Source: JANNNF01 sp040385825
GTDB taxonomy: Bacteria > Pseudomonadota > Alphaproteobacteria > Rhodobacterales > Rhodobacteraceae
NCBI GenBank assembly: GCA_040385825.1
Contig: JAZKGQ010000002.1
Span: 1-64,000 of the forward strand
Length of the DNA stretch: 64,000 nt
Direction of reading: 5' to 3'
The position numbers and the translations under genes were made by a program. This document shows, in pieces, positions 16,332-24,302 of the stretch. Below the pieces are notes generated by a model that saw only the letters and a program-made list of their open reading frames with translations, had not been told where the DNA came from and searched no databases. Within the stretch, counting starts at the first letter, position 1. Each line of letters starts with the position of its first letter.

Positions 16332-16804
16332 TCATGGTGACGGGCGGGCCGAGTAGATCACGCTGCTGACCCCGACGGCGGTATGGTGGCGCAGGCAATG
16401 GTGGCAGATGCCCGAGGCCCCCGACAGCCGCTGGCCCGGCATCGGCAGCGACGGGGCGGCAATCGCCAACGCCACCATCCGGCCATCAACGCGACAAGCC
16501 CGGTCGGCACCCGGAACCGGATGGTGATGGCACAGCCGCCCAGATACAGGAACATCCCCAGAAAGCCGAACAGCGCCTGTTCGCCCACGGCGCGCAAGGG
16601 GATGCGCGGGCCGATCAGCAGCGCAAAGGGCAGCAGCAGCAGGCCCGACACCAGGCTGCGCCAGAACAGCACCATGAAGACCGGGGCCTGTTCGGTCGCA
16701 TAGCGGATGCCGACAAAGCCCGAGCTCCACGACACGATCAGCGCGGCGGCCAGCAGCGGGAACAGCAGGGGCAGGGCAGAAAGACGCAGGGCAGGCGTTT
16801 GCAT
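16332..16804 (-). pseudogene. decayed DMT-superfamily (EamA) permease
   Basis: The minus-strand frame from ATG 16804 reads as an EamA/DMT transporter for about 105 residues (SWSSGFVGIRYATEQAPVF; FWRSLVSGLLLLPFALLIGP; FRVPTGLVALMAG) and then turns into Arg/Cys-rich nonsense. The continuation (ALAIAAPSLPMPGQRLSGAS) is found in another frame near 16430-16480, so a frameshift is present. The remaining half of the usual ~290 residues is missing. It lies on the opposite strand between two cobalamin-controlled units. The gap 16805-17020 upstream holds nothing I can name. Confidence 0.75.
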
Positions 16805-17023
16805 GGGGCAACCTGTGGCAAGGGCACGCCCGGCACAGCCTGCCGCCCGATGGCCCGCGCCGCCCCGCCCGCGCCGACTCTTTGGCCCGGAAGGGCGACG
16901 CCGGGCCAGAGGCCGCCCGGCGGGCGACCTGCAACGGCTTTCGCCGCGCTGCGTGCAAAAACGCATCAAAGCGTCGCTTATCGCCTTGACCCCTTTGGTG
17001 CCCCATGCGCAGATAAAACGGCA

Positions 17024-17226
17024 AGGTGTTCCATATGGTGCAAAGCACAGGGACTGAAACGGGAATGAGGAATGGGCGGACCCACTGGTTGGGCGCCCTA
17101 AACCTCAGCCGCCCCCGCGACTGTCAGCGGCGAGCGGGCTTTCATGTCGCCACTGTTCCCGGTTGGGGATGGGAAGGCGAAAGTCCGCCGCGACCCGCGA
17201 GCCAGGAGACCGGCCTTGCACAGGTG
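17024..17226 (+). ncRNA. cobalamin riboswitch 2
   Basis: Class landmarks are present in order: GGTGTTCCATATGGTGC, GAAACGGGAATGAGG, the core AGCCGCCCCCGCGACTGT, CGCCACTG, GGGAAGGC and the B12 box GAGCCAGGAGACCGGCC near 17209-17225. It lies 40 bases upstream of cbtB. The downstream hairpin 17236-17253, directly before the ribosome site, is a likely expression platform. Confidence 0.95.
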
Positions 17227-17235
17227 AAACAACAT

Positions 17236-17259
17236 GCCGTCGGGTGTGACGGCAAGGAG
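17236..17259 (+). promoter_or_regulatory. hairpin abutting the cbtB ribosome site
   Basis: GCCGTC, loop GGGTGT, GACGGC (17236-17253) is followed directly by the ribosome site AAGGAG (17254-17259), seven bases before ATG 17267. The position suggests that riboswitch 2 controls access to this site, but the alternative pairing was not computed. Confidence 0.55.
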
Positions 17260-17266
17260 ATTTGAA

Positions 17267-17443
17267 ATGAACGCGACGACCCCCGATCTTGGATTGGCAA
17301 AATCCTCAGAAGGCCTGTTTCCTGTGCTGTTTGTGGCAGTACTGGGCCTTGCCCTGGTCATTTTTGCCGGCAACGTGCAGTCGGCTTCGCTGCATGATGC
17401 AGCGCATGACATCCGTCATGCGACCGGCTTTCCCTGCCACTGA
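17267..17443 (+). CDS. cbtB: cobalt transporter subunit CbtB
   Basis: CbtB is a small membrane protein encoded next to CbtA in predicted cobalt transporters of alphaproteobacteria. The 58 residues contain a single membrane span (about 17-37, LFPVLFVAVLGLALVIFAGN) and the family's C-terminal histidine-rich motif HDAAHDIRHATGFPCH, probably metal-binding. Start ATG 17267 is chosen for its AAGGAG ribosome site; an upstream in-frame ATG at 17234 lies in the riboswitch leader. Expression should fall when adenosylcobalamin is high. It forms a two-gene unit with cbtA, 18 bases downstream. Confidence 0.9.
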   Translation: MNATTPDLGLAKSSEGLFPVLFVAVLGLALVIFAGNVQSASLHDAAHDIRHATGFPCH

Positions 17444-17461
17444 TCCCGAACATCTGACATA

Positions 17462-18247
17462 ATGATTCAACGCATGTTGACCGGCGCCGTGTTCGCCGGT
17501 TTTGCGGCGGGGCTGCTTGCGGCCTTGCTGCATTTCGCGTTCGTGCAGAAGTTCATTCTTCTGGGCGAGCAATATGAATCGGGCGCGCAGACCCATTTTG
17601 CAGGCGTCAGCGCGGCCCCGCCCCCTGCCGATGACGGGCATGGTGCCATGGCAGAACCCGGTGCGGCCCCCGCATCTGTCGGGGCCACCACATCGGCCGA
17701 GACGGCGCCTGCCGTGGAACCTGCCGTGCCTGCACCGGCAGAAGACCCGGCCTCGCTGGCGCGCAACAGCCTGACGGTTCTTTTCGCATCGCTGATCTAT
17801 GTCGGCTATGCGCTGTTGCTGACCGCCGCCTATGCCCTGGCCGATCGCTTTGGCCACAGGGTCACCGCCCGCGAGGGGGTGCTTTGGGGCATTGCGGGCT
17901 TTGCCATGTTCCAGCTTGCGCCGGCCCTTGGTCTGGCGCCGAACCTGCCGGGCATTGTCGCCGCCGCCTATGAGGCGCGCCTTGTGTGGTGGTGGGGCAC
18001 CGTGCTGGCCACGGGGACAGGGCTTGCCCTGCTGGCCTTCGGGCGTGGTCCCGTCCGGATAGTGGCGGCTGTCGTGCTGCTGGCGGCACCGCATCTGGTG
18101 GGGGCACCGCAGCCGGACGCATTTTCCGGCGTCGCACCGCCCGAAGTGGCCGCAGGGTTTTCCGCACGGGTGATCGGGGTCAGCCTGACGGTCTGGGCAA
18201 TGCTGGGCTGGCTTTCTGCCCGGTTGTGGGCCGGCAAACCCGCCTGA
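17462..18247 (+). CDS. cbtA: cobalt transporter subunit CbtA
   Basis: This 261-residue integral membrane protein follows cbtB. It starts with a membrane span (MLTGAVFAGFAAGLLAALLH), then a long Ala/Pro/Glu-rich periplasmic stretch (about 45-95), and four more hydrophobic segments with the family pattern GVLWGIAGFAMFQLAPALGL and WWWGTVLATG. CbtAB are predicted cobalt importers on the basis of B12-riboswitch control, exactly the arrangement seen here. A terminator follows immediately, separating it from cobF. Confidence 0.9.
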   Translation: MIQRMLTGAVFAGFAAGLLAALLHFAFVQKFILLGEQYESGAQTHFAGVSAAPPPADDGHGAMAEPGAAPASVGATTSAETAPAVEPAVPAPAEDPASLARNSLTVLFASLIYVGYALLLTAAYALADRFGHRVTAREGVLWGIAGFAMFQLAPALGLAPNLPGIVAAAYEARLVWWWGTVLATGTGLALLAFGRGPVRIVAAVVLLAAPHLVGAPQPDAFSGVAPPEVAAGFSARVIGVSLTVWAMLGWLSARLWAGKPA

Positions 18248-18269
18248 CGCCTGTCACACAGGCCCTTGC

Positions 18270-18307
18270 GGCCCCGCGCAGATGTCTGTGCGGGGCCGTC
18301 TTGTCTG
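18270..18307 (+). terminator. intrinsic terminator between cbtA and cobF
   Basis: GGCCCCGCGCA, a seven-base loop, and TGTGCGGGGCC form an 11-pair stem with one G-U pair, followed by GTCTTGTCT. It lies 22 bases after the cbtA stop, so cobF probably needs its own promoter or readthrough. Confidence 0.75.
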
Positions 18308-18339
18308 AAATGGCCCCGACCCCGGTGCCGGAGGATGCG

Positions 18340-19077
18340 ATGACCCAGTTGTTCCTGATCGGCATAGGCACCGGCAACCCGGATCATCTGACGCGTCAGG
18401 CGATCCGCGCGCTGAACGGGGCCGATCTGATCCTGATTCCGCGCAAGGGCGCAGGCAAGGCCGATCTTGCCGACCTGCGCCGCCAGATCTGCCTCGAAGT
18501 GCTGACCCGGCCCGTGCCTGTGGCGGAATTTGACCTGCCCACCCGCGACCCCGCCACGCCAGACTACATCGCCCGCGTCAACGACTGGCACGATGCCATC
18601 GCCGCCGTCTGGGCCAGCACCATCGCCGCCCATCCCTTGGCGCAAAAGGTGGCGCTGCTGGTCTGGGGCGACCCTTCGCTGTATGACAGCACCCTGCGCA
18701 TCGCCGCCCGCCTGACCCCCGCCCCGCAGATCACCGTGATCCCCGGCATCACCTCGCTGCAAGTGCTGACGGCCGCCCATGCCATTCCGCTGAACGACCT
18801 TGCCGCCCCGGTTCTGGTGACTACGGGCCGCCAGTTGCGCGATCATGGCTGGCCCGAGAGGGTGGATACGCTGGCCGTGATGCTGGACGGCGAATGTTCG
18901 TTCCAGACGCTGCCGCCCGATGGTGTGACGATCTGGTGGGGCGCCTATGTGGGCATGCCGGAACAGATCCTGCTGTCCGGCCCGCTTGCAGATACCACGC
19001 CCAAGATCCTGCAAACCCGCGCCGCGGCCCGCGCCGCCCATGGCTGGATCATGGACATCTACCTTTTGCGCCGCTGA
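18340..19077 (+). CDS. cobF: precorrin-6A synthase (deacetylating) CobF
   Basis: CobF methylates C-1 of precorrin-5 and releases the extruded acetyl group, giving precorrin-6A, a step found only in the aerobic route. The 245-residue tetrapyrrole methylase shows LFLIGIGTGNPDHLT, LLVWGDPSLYDST, VIPGITSLQVL and IWWGAYVGMPEQ. ATG 18340 follows GGAGG; ATG 18310 is an in-frame alternative. It completes the methyltransferase set (CobA, I, J, M, F, L) but is physically separated from the main operon and follows a terminator. Confidence 0.94.
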   Translation: MTQLFLIGIGTGNPDHLTRQAIRALNGADLILIPRKGAGKADLADLRRQICLEVLTRPVPVAEFDLPTRDPATPDYIARVNDWHDAIAAVWASTIAAHPLAQKVALLVWGDPSLYDSTLRIAARLTPAPQITVIPGITSLQVLTAAHAIPLNDLAAPVLVTTGRQLRDHGWPERVDTLAVMLDGECSFQTLPPDGVTIWWGAYVGMPEQILLSGPLADTTPKILQTRAAARAAHGWIMDIYLLRR

Positions 19078-19134
19078 TCATCTGTTGATAAATATCCCGG
19101 AGGTCCGGGGGCTGGCCCCCGGCCATCAGCCCCC
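19078..19134 (+). repeat. short 3'-end repeat, copy D
   Basis: TGATCATCTGTTGATAAATA then TCCCGGAGGTCCGGGGGCTGG occupies the gap between the converging ends of cobF and the ABC ATPase gene. GATCATCTGTTNATAAATAT is shared with copy E at 22681. GGGGGCTGGCCCCC can fold back, so a bidirectional terminator role is likely. Confidence 0.65.
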
Positions 19135-19146
19135 AGAACCACCGCG

Positions 19147-19947
19147 TCACACCCAGACCTGATCCGGGTCCGGCAGCGGAATCGCCGCCAGCAACTCCCG
19201 CGTATACTCCGCCACAGGGGCAGCAAACACCTGCGCCACCGGGGCGTCCTCGACGATCCGGCCCTGATGCAGCACGATCACCCGGTTGCACAGCCGCCGG
19301 ATCACGCTCAGATCATGGCTGATGAAGGCTAGCGTCAGGCCAAGCTCGGCCACCAGCCGCTCCAGCAACCGCAGAACCTGCGCCTGCGACGACACGTCCA
19401 GCCCCGACACGATCTCGTCGGCCAGAATGAACTCCGGCTCCATCGCGATGGCCCGCGCGATGCCCACCCGCTGCCGCTGCCCGCCGGACAATTCATGCGG
19501 GTAGCGCTGCGCAAAGGCGCGCGGCAGGCCGATCTGATCCAGCGCCTCCAAGGCGCGCGCCTGAACCCGGTCAAACCCGTGCAGCGCCAAGGGGTTGGCG
19601 ATGATTGTCCCCACCCGGTGGCGCGGGTTCAAGGACGACATCGGGTCTTGAAAGATCATCTGGAACCGCCGCCGCAAGGGGCGCAACTCAGCGTCGGACA
19701 AATGGGTGATGTCCCGCCCCGCAAAGGTGACCGACCCGCCCGACGGTTCCAGCAACCGCACCAGCGCCCGTCCAAGCGTCGATTTGCCCGACCCCGATCC
19801 GCCGACGATTCCGACAATCCCGCCCTTGGCAATGTCGAAACTCAAGCCCCGCAAAATCTCGATCCGCGGGGCGGCGCCCAGCAACGGCTTGCGCGTCATG
19901 TCGGCCAGCGACAGGGTCAGGTCGCGCACCTGGTAGAGATCAGCCAT
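19147..19947 (-). CDS. peptide-type ABC transporter ATPase (DppF-like)
   Basis: This is the last gene of the five-gene leftward importer. The product is 266 residues from ATG 19947. It has Walker A GGSGSGKST, Q-loop FQDP, ABC signature LSGGQRQRVGIARA, Walker B ILADE and H-loop ISHDLS, then the C-terminal oligopeptide-ABC segment EYTRELLAAIP. One departure from the norm is Walker B FILADEIVSGLD instead of LLDEPTSALD, with Ile replacing Pro. It overlaps the upstream ATPase gene by 8 bases. It energises import of whatever the solute-binding protein at 22750 carries. Confidence 0.92.
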   Translation of the reverse strand: MADLYQVRDLTLSLADMTRKPLLGAAPRIEILRGLSFDIAKGGIVGIVGGSGSGKSTLGRALVRLLEPSGGSVTFAGRDITHLSDAELRPLRRRFQMIFQDPMSSLNPRHRVGTIIANPLALHGFDRVQARALEALDQIGLPRAFAQRYPHELSGGQRQRVGIARAIAMEPEFILADEIVSGLDVSSQAQVLRLLERLVAELGLTLAFISHDLSVIRRLCNRVIVLHQGRIVEDAPVAQVFAAPVAEYTRELLAAIPLPDPDQVWV

Positions 19948-20806
19948 GCCAGCCCCCATCCGCCGCCGCCACCTGCGCCTGCACGGCGGCCAGAACGGCC
20001 TCGGGCAGCGGGGTCAGCGACCCCTCGGGGTCGGTGTATTTCGGCGTCGCGGCCAGCAGCGCACGCGAATAGGGGTGGGCTGGCCCCGCAAAAAACGGCC
20101 GCACGGCGGTATCTTCGACCACCAGCCCGCCATACAGCACCGACAGCGACTGGCACACCTTGGACACCACCCCCAGATCATGCGTCACAAACAGCAGCGC
20201 CGTGCCGTGCCGTGCCTGCATGTCGGCAATCAGCCGCAGGATTTGCTTCTGCACCGTCACATCCAGCGCCGTCGTCGGCTCATCCGCCACGATCAGCTTG
20301 GGTTCCGCCGCGAACGCCGAGGCGATCAGGATGCGCTGGCGCATGCCCCCCGACAATTCATGCGGATAGGCGCGCAGCACGCGGTCAGCATTGTCGATCC
20401 CGACCTCGGCCAGCAAATCCTTTGCCCGCGCCTCGGCCTTTTCCCGCGTCCAGCCCAGAATATCGACCAGCCGGTCGGTGATCTGCCCCCCGATCCGGCG
20501 CGACGGGTTCAGCGCGGTCAGCGGGTCTTGCGGGATCAGCGCGGCCACAGCCCCGATCTTGCGCCGCCGCGCCGCAGGGGCAAGGGTCAGAAGATCCACC
20601 CCGTCCAGCCAGATCTGCCCTGCCACCACCTCGACCGACCGGGGCAGGGTGCCCAGCACCGCCTTGCCGATCATCGACTTGCCCGCGCCGCTTTCGCCCA
20701 CCAGCCCCCGCACCTCGCCCGCAGCCACGGTCAGCGAGACGCCGCGCAGCAGCCGCGGCCCGCCCTTGATCCGCACCGACAGGTCCAGAATCCGCAGAAA
20801 GCTCAT
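19940..20806 (-). CDS. peptide-type ABC transporter ATPase (DppD-like)
   Basis: 288 residues from ATG 20806 (MSFLRILDLSVRI); its ATG overlaps the upstream permease stop. Walker A GESGAGKSMIGKA, Q-loop IPQDP, signature LSGGMRQRILIA, Walker B LIVADEPTTALD and H-loop VTHDLG are all intact. The C-terminal HPYSRALLAATP is the oligopeptide-ABC hallmark. It probably pairs with the neighbouring DppF-like subunit as the nucleotide-binding heterodimer. Substrate is not predictable from this subunit. Confidence 0.92.
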   Translation of the reverse strand: MSFLRILDLSVRIKGGPRLLRGVSLTVAAGEVRGLVGESGAGKSMIGKAVLGTLPRSVEVVAGQIWLDGVDLLTLAPAARRRKIGAVAALIPQDPLTALNPSRRIGGQITDRLVDILGWTREKAEARAKDLLAEVGIDNADRVLRAYPHELSGGMRQRILIASAFAAEPKLIVADEPTTALDVTVQKQILRLIADMQARHGTALLFVTHDLGVVSKVCQSLSVLYGGLVVEDTAVRPFFAGPAHPYSRALLAATPKYTDPEGSLTPLPEAVLAAVQAQVAAADGGWHG

Positions 20807-21654
20807 CGCAGCACCGGATCGATGCGGTCTTTCAACCCTTCGCCCAACTGGCTGAACGCGAGCACGGTCAGGAACAGCGTGATCAGCGGCACCACCAGCA
20901 CCCACCACGCCTGATGAATGCTGCTGCGCCCTTCGGCGATCATGCCGCCCCAGGTGGGGTCATCGGTGGAAATCGACAGGTTCACAAAGGACAGGATCGC
21001 CTCGACAATCACCGCAATCCCCATCTCCAGCGTCAGCAGCACCAGCACGGTGGGCAGCACGTTGGGCAGTATTTCCACCAGCATGGTCGACACCCGCCCC
21101 CGCCCCGCCACCCGCGCGGAGGCGACATAATCCATCGCGCCCTGCGCCATGGCCTCGGCCCGCACCACGCGGGCAAAGCGCGTCCAGTCGATCACCACGA
21201 TGGCGATGATGATGGACGACAGCCCCGGTCCCAGCACGGCAATCAGCAGGATGGAAAACAGGACCGGCGGAAAGGCCATCCAGATGTCGATGAAGCGGCT
21301 GATCACCAGATCAACCCAGCCGCGCAGGAACCCGGCCAGCAAGCCCAATGTGGCCCCCACCAGCGCCGTGACCGTCCCCGCCACCAGCGCCACGATCAAC
21401 GCCAGCCGCGCGCCATACAGCAGGCGCGACAGCACATCGCGGCCCAGACTGTCGGTGCCAAGATAGAACCCCGGCTCGGCCCCGGCCATCCAGAACGGGG
21501 GCAGGCGGCCCAGAAACAGATCCTGCGCCAGCGGGTCTTTCGGCGCGATCCACGGCGCCAGCAGGGCCACCAGCACCAGCAGCCCCAGCCACAGCGCCGA
21601 CAGCCACAACCGCGCCCCGGCCTTGCGTCTGACCAAAGACCGCCCGTCAGCCAT
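20803..21654 (-). CDS. peptide-type ABC transporter permease (DppC-like)
   Basis: A 283-residue inner-membrane permease with about six spans and the DppC N-terminal pattern (GLLVLVALLAPWIAPKDPLAQD), followed by YLGTDSLGRDVLSRLLYGAR, the OppC/DppC family signature. The EAA loop for ATPase contact is near DYVASARVAGRGRVSTMLVEILPNV. It overlaps the next ATPase gene by ATGA and the preceding permease by 8 bases. Confidence 0.92.
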   Translation of the reverse strand: MADGRSLVRRKAGARLWLSALWLGLLVLVALLAPWIAPKDPLAQDLFLGRLPPFWMAGAEPGFYLGTDSLGRDVLSRLLYGARLALIVALVAGTVTALVGATLGLLAGFLRGWVDLVISRFIDIWMAFPPVLFSILLIAVLGPGLSSIIIAIVVIDWTRFARVVRAEAMAQGAMDYVASARVAGRGRVSTMLVEILPNVLPTVLVLLTLEMGIAVIVEAILSFVNLSISTDDPTWGGMIAEGRSSIHQAWWVLVVPLITLFLTVLAFSQLGEGLKDRIDPVLR

Positions 21655-22657
21655 GCCGCAACCTCGGGTTCAGCGCCGCATAGCACAGGTCCACCACCAG
21701 ATTGACGCCGGTGAAAATCACCGCGAACAGGATCACGATGCCTTGAATCAACGGCAGATCCCGGTTGATCACCGCATCGATGGCCATGTTGCCAAGCCCC
21801 TCATAGGAAAACAGCCGCTCGATGATCACCGTGCCGCCGATCAGAAAGGTGAACTGCACCCCCACCAGCGTCAGCGTGGGCAGAATGGCATTGGGCAGCG
21901 CCTCGCGCACAATCACACGCGTCTCGGAATAGCCCTTGGTGCGCGCCAGCGTCACATAATCCAGGTGCATGGTTTCCTTCAGGCTTTGCTTCAGCAACTG
22001 CCCGATGATCGCCGCCAGCGGCAGCGCCAGGGCCAGGGCTGGCAGCAGCATGTGCCCGGCAATATCGCGCACAAGATCAAACCGCAGCCGCACCACCGCC
22101 TCGACCAGATAGAAGTTGGTGACGAACGGCAGTTCCAGCGACGGCGTCACCCGGCCCGAGATCTGGAACACCGGCACCAGCACGCCAAACAGCAGGATCA
22201 GCGCCAGCCCCCACAGGAAATCCGGCACCGACAGCGCCATGCCATTGGCCACATCGATCGCGGCCTCGCCTCTGGTGTCGCGCAGCAAGGTGCCGACCAG
22301 CGCCGCCACCCCCCCCATGACAATCGCCATGACCAGCGCCATCACCGACAGTTCCAGCGTGGCAGGCAACCGGCCCAGCACAAGGTCCAGCACCGGCTGG
22401 CGCGCGGTGATCGAGGTGCCGAAATCCCCCGCCAGCACCCCCTGCACCCAGATCAGAAACTGCGCCGGAATCGATCTGTCCAACCCGTACAGCGCACTCA
22501 GCCGCGCGATGTCCGCCTCGGTCGCCCCCGGCGACAGCATCATCGCAATCGGGTTGCCCGGCACCACCCGGATCACGAAAAACACGATCACCGCCACCCC
22601 GATCAAGGTGACCGCCGTGGTGATCAGCCGCAAAAGCACGGTTTGAAGAAACTGCAT
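21647..22657 (-). CDS. peptide-type ABC transporter permease (DppB-like)
   Basis: A 336-residue permease of the DppB/OppB type. It begins MQFLQTVLLRLITTAVTLIG and VAVIVFFVIRVVPGNPIAMM, the family N-terminus with the V(V/L)PGDP loop, has several further spans, and an EAA loop near YVTLARTKGYSETRVIVREALPNA. It is transcribed after the solute-binding-protein gene, across a hairpin-containing gap of 92 bases that carries repeat E. Confidence 0.92.
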   Translation of the reverse strand: MQFLQTVLLRLITTAVTLIGVAVIVFFVIRVVPGNPIAMMLSPGATEADIARLSALYGLDRSIPAQFLIWVQGVLAGDFGTSITARQPVLDLVLGRLPATLELSVMALVMAIVMGGVAALVGTLLRDTRGEAAIDVANGMALSVPDFLWGLALILLFGVLVPVFQISGRVTPSLELPFVTNFYLVEAVVRLRFDLVRDIAGHMLLPALALALPLAAIIGQLLKQSLKETMHLDYVTLARTKGYSETRVIVREALPNAILPTLTLVGVQFTFLIGGTVIIERLFSYEGLGNMAIDAVINRDLPLIQGIVILFAVIFTGVNLVVDLCYAALNPRLRHG

Positions 22658-22680
22658 TCACCCTTCCAGACCAGCGGCCA

Positions 22681-22735
22681 GATCATCTGTTCATAAATAT
22701 CCTGCAGGGGGTCCGGGGGATGCAAAATCCCCCGG
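22681..22735 (-). repeat. repeat copy E and intercistronic hairpin after the binding-protein gene
   Basis: GATCATCTGTTCATAAATAT (22681) matches copy D with one difference. Next to it CCGGGGGAT (22713-22721), a five-base loop and ATCCCCCGG (22727-22735) form a perfect nine-pair stem in the minus transcript between the binding-protein gene and its permease. This placement suits partial termination or 3' protection of the upstream mRNA. Confidence 0.65.
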
Positions 22736-22749
22736 CGCTTTCAACAGGC

Positions 22750-24270
22750 TTACGCCCGTTTCATCAGATGCGGCAGCAAGGCCCCCGAGGCATGCGGCAC
22801 CACCACCACCCCCGGCGCGTGCAAGATCGGCTGCACATATTGCAACAACGGAATTACCAGCGCGTTTTCAGCCACATAGGCGTCGACCTTCTTCCAGCCC
22901 TCGATGCGCTTGGCCTCATCCGCCTCGCCCCACAGCGGGCCGATCATGTCGATCAGATCCTGCCCGTCCCACACCGAATGGGGGCTTGGCCCGAACATCG
23001 CAAACCCGGTCGAGGTGGTCGGATCGCCCACCGAATTGCCCCAGTTGTAAAACGCCGCCGGGGCCAGTTGGTCTGCGCCGCGCAACTCGTAATGCTTGGC
23101 GATCTCGTAGACCTCGATCTCGGCCTCGATCCCCACCTTGCGCCACAGACCGACGATGGCCTGCACCATTTCATAATCCTTGGGCTTGAAGCCCTTGGTG
23201 GTCTGGATCTTGAACTTCACAGGGTTATCAACGCTGTAGCCGGACGCAGCCAGCAATTCAATCGCCTTGGCCTCATCGTAAGGCACGGTGATGCTGGCAT
23301 CGTAGGCGTCATATTCCGGGGTTTCCAGCGTGTCGATCTTGACGCCGTAGCCCGACAGCAGCCGGTCGATGATGGTCTGCTTGTCAATCGCATGGGCGGC
23401 GGCCTTGCGCACGTTGGGGTCGGTCATCACTTCGATATCATTGAGGAAAATCATGCCGATGTCGGAAATCGGCGTCGCCACCCCGCCAAGTGTGGCCTTC
23501 AGGCGGTCATATTCCTCATAGGGCATTTCCAGCGTGACATGGGCGTTGCCGGATTCAACCTCGGCCACACGGGCGGCGGCATCGGTCACGAACTTGATGG
23601 TCACGGTGTCGAACTCGGGCTTGCCGCCCCAGTAGTTGGCATTGGCCTTCAGCCGCACGAAGGCGTTTCTTTCAAACTTTTCAACCATATAGGGGCCGGT
23701 GCCGATGGGCGCTGCCTCAAAGCCTTCTGCCCCAACCTTCTCGAAATAGGCCTTTGGCAGGACATAGCCGGTCAGGAAATACATCCATTTGAAGATCGTC
23801 GGTTCAAACCGCGCCACATCGGCGGTCACGGTGTTGCCGGAGGCTGTCACGTTCGCAAGCGTGGACCAGACGAATTGAATGGGATTGCCGGTCTTTTCAT
23901 CCGCCGCACGGGTCAGCGACCAGGCCACGTCCTCGGCGGTAAAGGGGCTGCCGTCATGCCAGGTCACGCCTTCGCGCACGGTCATGGTGATCTTGGTGCG
24001 GTCGTCGTTCCAGCCCCAGTCGGTCAGCAGGCCGGGGGCGGGTTTCAGGTCGGGTTGTTGCAGGATGAACTGGTCGAAAACCGACTGGTACAGCCCCTGG
24101 ATCGTGGGGTTGACCGCAGAGGGGCCGACAGTCGGATCCCAGCTTGGCAGCGGCACATTATATGCAATTACAAGTTCTTCGATGGCCTGGGCGCGGGCGG
24201 GCAGGCCGGTCAGGCCAAGCGCGGCACTGGCGGCGGACACTTGCAGCAGGTGGCGGCGGTTCAGGTGCAT
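22750..24270 (-). CDS. ABC transporter substrate-binding protein (SBP family 5)
   Basis: A 506-residue periplasmic binding protein of the DppA/OppA/NikA family. The signal peptide starts MHLNRRHLLQVSAASAALGL and has an RRxLL Tat-like motif before the ARAQA cleavage region. Family segments include MTVREGVTWHDGSPFTAEDV and PIGTGPYMVEKF. It follows the FAD oxidoreductase gene by 32 bases in the same direction and precedes four transporter genes. Family members bind peptides, nickel, opines or aromatic and sugar compounds, so the cargo is open; the catabolic neighbours suggest an aromatic or cyclic-amide compound (inference). Confidence 0.9.
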   Translation of the reverse strand: MHLNRRHLLQVSAASAALGLTGLPARAQAIEELVIAYNVPLPSWDPTVGPSAVNPTIQGLYQSVFDQFILQQPDLKPAPGLLTDWGWNDDRTKITMTVREGVTWHDGSPFTAEDVAWSLTRAADEKTGNPIQFVWSTLANVTASGNTVTADVARFEPTIFKWMYFLTGYVLPKAYFEKVGAEGFEAAPIGTGPYMVEKFERNAFVRLKANANYWGGKPEFDTVTIKFVTDAAARVAEVESGNAHVTLEMPYEEYDRLKATLGGVATPISDIGMIFLNDIEVMTDPNVRKAAAHAIDKQTIIDRLLSGYGVKIDTLETPEYDAYDASITVPYDEAKAIELLAASGYSVDNPVKFKIQTTKGFKPKDYEMVQAIVGLWRKVGIEAEIEVYEIAKHYELRGADQLAPAAFYNWGNSVGDPTTSTGFAMFGPSPHSVWDGQDLIDMIGPLWGEADEAKRIEGWKKVDAYVAENALVIPLLQYVQPILHAPGVVVVPHASGALLPHLMKRA

Positions 24271-24302
24271 GGTCGTCTCCCGGTTGGTTGTTTTTTATCG
24301 TT

